DNA of 64,000 nt from Syngnathus acus (taxonomy: Eukaryota > Chordata > Actinopteri > Syngnathiformes > Syngnathidae). Below, in pieces: positions 61,075 to 64,000 of this stretch. Position numbers and translations under genes: made by a program. The stretch is from positions 3,067,001 through 3,131,000 of the forward strand of contig NC_051096.1 of the NCBI RefSeq assembly GCF_901709675.1, in the 5' to 3' direction. The notes beneath the pieces are model-generated. The model saw only the letters and a list, made by a program, of their open reading frames with translations. It did not search any database and was not told where the DNA came from. Positions within the stretch are counted from its first letter, which is position 1; each line of letters begins with the position of its first letter.

Positions 61075-63125
61075 TCATCCACTACGGGAGCTCACCTGAA
61101 ATGAGATGATGAAAAGAAGGGGGCGGAGTTTATTGTCTTATTTCTAAAACTGCACCGCTTTTAAAATCCTTATCGGCCAATTGTTGTTAATTGTGTGACC
61201 TGGGTGATGTTGACACCGGTCAGTTTTTCCAGCGTGTCAGGGAGGCGGGCCATGATGTCCAGAACCTCCCCGGACAGTTTGGCAGCCCCCACATCGCCTC
61301 CGCTGGACACCATGGTCACTTTGTTGGCTTCGCACAGGGGCTTGCTGATCTCTTCCGCTATCTAGTGGAAGAAAATGCAATCGTCAACCATTTTGTGTTG
61401 TGTTTTGCCTTCCAGCGTGTCTCACCAGGGGCAGCTTCTCCAGTAACATGTCCACCATGGCACCAGCGCCGTACTGCTTGAAGGCCTCCGCCTTCTTGGC
61501 CATCTGCTCCGCCTCGGCGCGACCTTTGGCCTCCACGGCGTATGCTTCCGCCTCGCCCTTCATCTGCCGAAGCGGTGAAATAAAAATAAAAATTGACATT
61601 CCCATATTACTTGGAAGAATTACAACCTCTAGTTAAAAATGGTTTTATTCACCCTGATGGACTCAGCCTCGGCTTCCGCCTCCATGATCATCTTGAGACT
61701 GCAAGAAAAAAAAAAATCATTCAATAATTGGCATGAGTACTAAAAGTGAAATTAAGAAAAAATTTGGTTGATAAAGACTGAGAACTGACCGCTGGGCCTC
61801 AGCCAGCTTCTCCAGTCGGTACTTCTCAGCCTCGGCGGGTTTCTTGACCTTGGCCTCCAGCTCCTTCTCCTTGCGCGTGATTTCCTGCTCCTGCAGCGTG
61901 ATCTGCTGGCTGCGCTCCACCACCTGCACCTGCATGCGTTCCTCCTCGATGCGCTGTTTGGTCTTGGCCACCTGCAGCTGGTAGGCCATCTCCGACTCGG
62001 CCTTTTTGGTGTTCACCTCCATGTCGTACGCCGCCTTCTTCAGCTCGTAGTCGCGCTGCGCCTTAGCCATGTCGATCTCGTTCTTGTACTGCGCCGACAC
62101 CTTCTCCTGCATGGCGTGCGCCTCCTGCCGGAGCCAGGGGAGCGGCATTATCTCAGTTCCTGTCTTCACGAATTCAATCACAGGACTAGCGAGGACGTGA
62201 GAGCTAGTCAACTTTCTCACCCTGATGACGGAGTCCTTCTTGTTGAGCGCCTCACCGATGCGAGCGTCTTTTTGCACCTGCGCCGTGCGAGCCTTCCCCA
62301 AGGAGTGCAGGTAATCCTGAGCAAAATAAATCAACCTGATTGCTTTCTGTTGGGCGGCATTTCCAGGGTGGGCGGAGCCGCCAACCTGGTCGTCGTGCAC
62401 GTCTTTGAGCGTGTAGCTGACCACGCTGATGCCCATGTTGAGCAGGTCGGACGACGCCACTTTGAAAACGTGCTCCGAGAACTTCTTACGGTCCTTGTAG
62501 ATCTCCTGCAACAGCAAAGAATGGCATCATCAAGCGCATGGATGAGTCCAGTCTGTGTTTAATGTCACCTCCACGGTCAGGTGAGCAATGATGGCCCTTT
62601 GGTGTCCCTCCAACGTCTCCAAGGCGATGTGCGCGATCTCCGCCTCTGATTTGCCCATGAACATCTGGCAGGCGGCGGCCAGCATCTGCTTGTTCTGACC
62701 CTGAATCTTCATCTGTGGGGAAAAAACTTGTGATTCTGCCGAGTTGCTTTACGCCTTTCAGACTGACCTGCGCGATGCCCGTGACAGAGATGGGCACGCC
62801 GTGGCGGGTGTACACTTTGTCGCTCTTGACGTTCAGGGTCAGGGTGTTCAGGGAGATCCTGAGGAACATAAAGGATTGTATTGATGGAAAACTCCAGAAC
62901 TGGACTGACATTGTGTTGCTGTTCCTACCTCTGCAGCTTCTGAATACAGGGGACGACGAAGACTCGGCCTCCGGCGATCATCAGCGGAGGGGAGCGACAG
63001 AAGCCTGGCAGAAAAGAACGTTATCAACACGGGGGTTCCGCTTTGAGGACCACCGCTGTAATGCAAGACGAGTGGGAGTTACCAGACACCACCATTGCTT
63101 CATTGGGCCCACAAGTGTAGAACAT
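61075..63125 (-). CDS. flot1: flotillin-1
   Basis: A membrane-microdomain scaffold protein that acts at the cytosolic face of plasma membrane and endosomes, with roles in endocytosis and signalling. Coding exons, in transcript order: 63125-63083, 63004-62929, 62858-62768, 62712-62569, 62505-62386, 62316-62221, 62124-61790, 61698-61653, 61563-61426, 61361-61200 and 61095-61075. The total is 423 residues, against 427 for human FLOT1. It starts [20 protein letters not shown]. The SPFH/PHB domain ([33 protein letters not shown]) is followed by an Ala/Glu-rich coiled coil. These sequences fit FLOT1 rather than FLOT2, which starts MGNC. Two points are odd: the segment [13 protein letters not shown] departs from the usual EAEAKRDAGIREA, and the last exon is short (VSSRSG, stop 61077-61075). 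If its donor is ignored, the frame instead ends ...VTQLTTIGR at 61170-61172. A family-typical split after GVNITQ and a strong acceptor favour the spliced end. Confidence 0.93.
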
Positions 63126-63534
63126 GTCGGCCGGTGCTCCTGGAGCCAGAAAAGCAAACTACAAAAAAAAAAAGGATGGGAGAACAGAAAAGTGAGTAGC
63201 TTTCTTCATTTAAAGGCAATTATTATTATAACATTCCCACAATTATGACATTATTATTTTTAATTTGTATTATTTTTATTTTTTTATGTATGATTTTTAT
63301 TATTATTTATTAATTAAATAATTATGAAAGCAATTATTATTATAACATTAACATAAATGCAACGTCATGCAGCAATTTTTAGCAACATAGAGACCCGCCT
63401 TCAGCAACATCCTGGAAAATATACTGTACAAGGATTGATTGAATATTTATTGATCCCCGAAGGTAGAAATAAGCACAACAAAAACAAAACGTTTTCAAAT
63501 TACCAGAGAAGGTGAAGCTAAGACTGAAACTCAC

Positions 63535-63600
63535 CAGCGGGTTTGCAGATGAGATGAGGACGGTGGAGACCCGTAGCAGGTTAACAGGTTAAAAAAAATA
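63535..63600 (-). other. flot1: probable non-coding first exon of flot1
   Basis: On the minus strand a CCGCTG/GTGAGT donor at 63534-63535 pairs with a very good acceptor (a T run then GTAG) at 63159-63160, just 33 bases upstream of the flot1 ATG. This implies a leader exon ending at 63535; its start is not defined and the upper bound given is arbitrary. Confidence 0.5.
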
Positions 63601-63663
63601 TGTAGTATTCGTTAACAGTAACGACGATGCGTTGGGCTTTACGGAGCAGACGGTAGAAAATGA

Positions 63664-63671
63664 TGACGTCA
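63664..63671. promoter_or_regulatory. flot1: CRE palindrome TGACGTCA upstream of flot1
   Basis: A perfect 8-base cAMP-response element lies about 130 bases upstream of the inferred leader-exon donor and about 175 bases before the diverging open frame at 63845. Its location fits a promoter, possibly shared by both directions. ATF/CREB binding is inferred from the motif only. Confidence 0.5.
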
Positions 63672-63844
63672 ATTCCTGGCGATTGAGTGACGCAGGCGAC
63701 GGGAGCTGGACGGTTTCAAACAGCGACGTCCGCATCTATTACCATTCTATAGCTGGTTTAAACAATAAGAGCGCTGTTAAAACTGTTAATAGATGCGTCT
63801 TTATTTGTATATACTGTTAAAAATTACATTTGTTAAATAAAGAT

Positions 63845-64000
63845 ATGACCAATACGTCCGCACAGAAAACTGTGATTTGTCGCCCTCCAACGGACAAATG
63901 GAAAAAATACACCAGGATGCTCGAGCCCGGAAATCTCCGAAGATTCCCGAACGTCGCCGAGTCCCCGAAGGCGCACAAAGGCGGCATCATCTTGGTCGTC
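63845..64000 (+). CDS. open frame running off the window (unrecognised, partial)
   Basis: From the ATG at 63845, 52 codons stay open to the last base (start MTNTSAQKTVICRPPTDKWK, end ...HKGGIILVV). The region is GC-richer than the A/T-rich DNA before it and diverges from flot1. I do not recognise the protein. It may be the first exon of a neighbouring gene; chance openness over 52 codons is also quite possible. Confidence 0.3.
   Translation, partial: MTNTSAQKTVICRPPTDKWKKYTRMLEPGNLRRFPNVAESPKAHKGGIILVV

Noticed and set aside
63632-63820. 62-codon plus-strand frame in the flot1 upstream region
   Set aside because: It overlaps the presumed promoter with its CRE, shows no homology, and ends before the more plausible frame at 63845.

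Overview
The window is a piece of a compact vertebrate genome, most likely a ray-finned fish. Almost all of it is one giant plus-strand gene, the spectraplakin macf1 (microtubule-actin crosslinking factor 1), followed tail-to-tail by a minus-strand flotillin-1 gene. The fish assignment rests on many very short introns (mostly 60-150 nt), CA/TG microsatellites and a mariner-type MITE beside an unmistakable vertebrate MACF1 exon series. Species and teleost paralogue (macf1a or macf1b) cannot be settled from the sequence alone. Exon borders below were read by eye from GT/GC-AG sites, reading-frame phase and remembered homology to human MACF1, so they are predictions.

Layout of macf1. 1-3260: no coding sequence recognised; the gene may begin further upstream. 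3261-9506: three alternative first exons, all ending in phase 1 and all able to join the exon at 10153; one encodes a membrane anchor. 10153-12729: CH1. 14622-15644: a separate first exon with a myristoylation/palmitoylation-type start that joins straight to CH2, giving an isoform without CH1. 16310-16989: CH2. 17071-23340: plakin domain with an SH3 exon. 24364-27844: a phase-0 block of plectin repeats and basic/coiled-coil tail (MACF1b-like isoform), with a possible internal poly(A) site just after it. 28213-35415: first part of the spectrin-repeat rod. 35416-39527: long intron holding the promoter region of the large first exon at 39528-42644 (MGKPLSRP isoform). 44581-53289: second part of the rod, including a one-repeat cassette and a 9-nt microexon. 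53360-58876: linker, two EF-hands, GAS2 domain, and a Gly-Ser-Arg tail with an SxIP EB-binding motif. 58877-about 59700: 3' UTR with AATAAA.

The parts work together as a cytoskeletal linker: N-terminal CH domains bind actin, alternative N-termini direct the protein to different membranes or remove actin binding, the rod spaces the two ends, and the EF-GAS2-GSR end binds microtubules and their plus ends. Flotillin-1 (61075-63125, minus) is a complete lipid-raft scaffold gene of 11 coding exons. A leader exon lies near 63535, and a CRE palindrome and a diverging open frame that runs off the window lie beyond it.

No undescribed system such as a CRISPR, toxin or mobile-island locus is present. 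The most interesting material is alternative N- and C-terminal architecture in macf1: the membrane-anchor first exon, a possible truncated isoform with its own poly(A) site, microexons, GC-AG introns and stop-free short introns.
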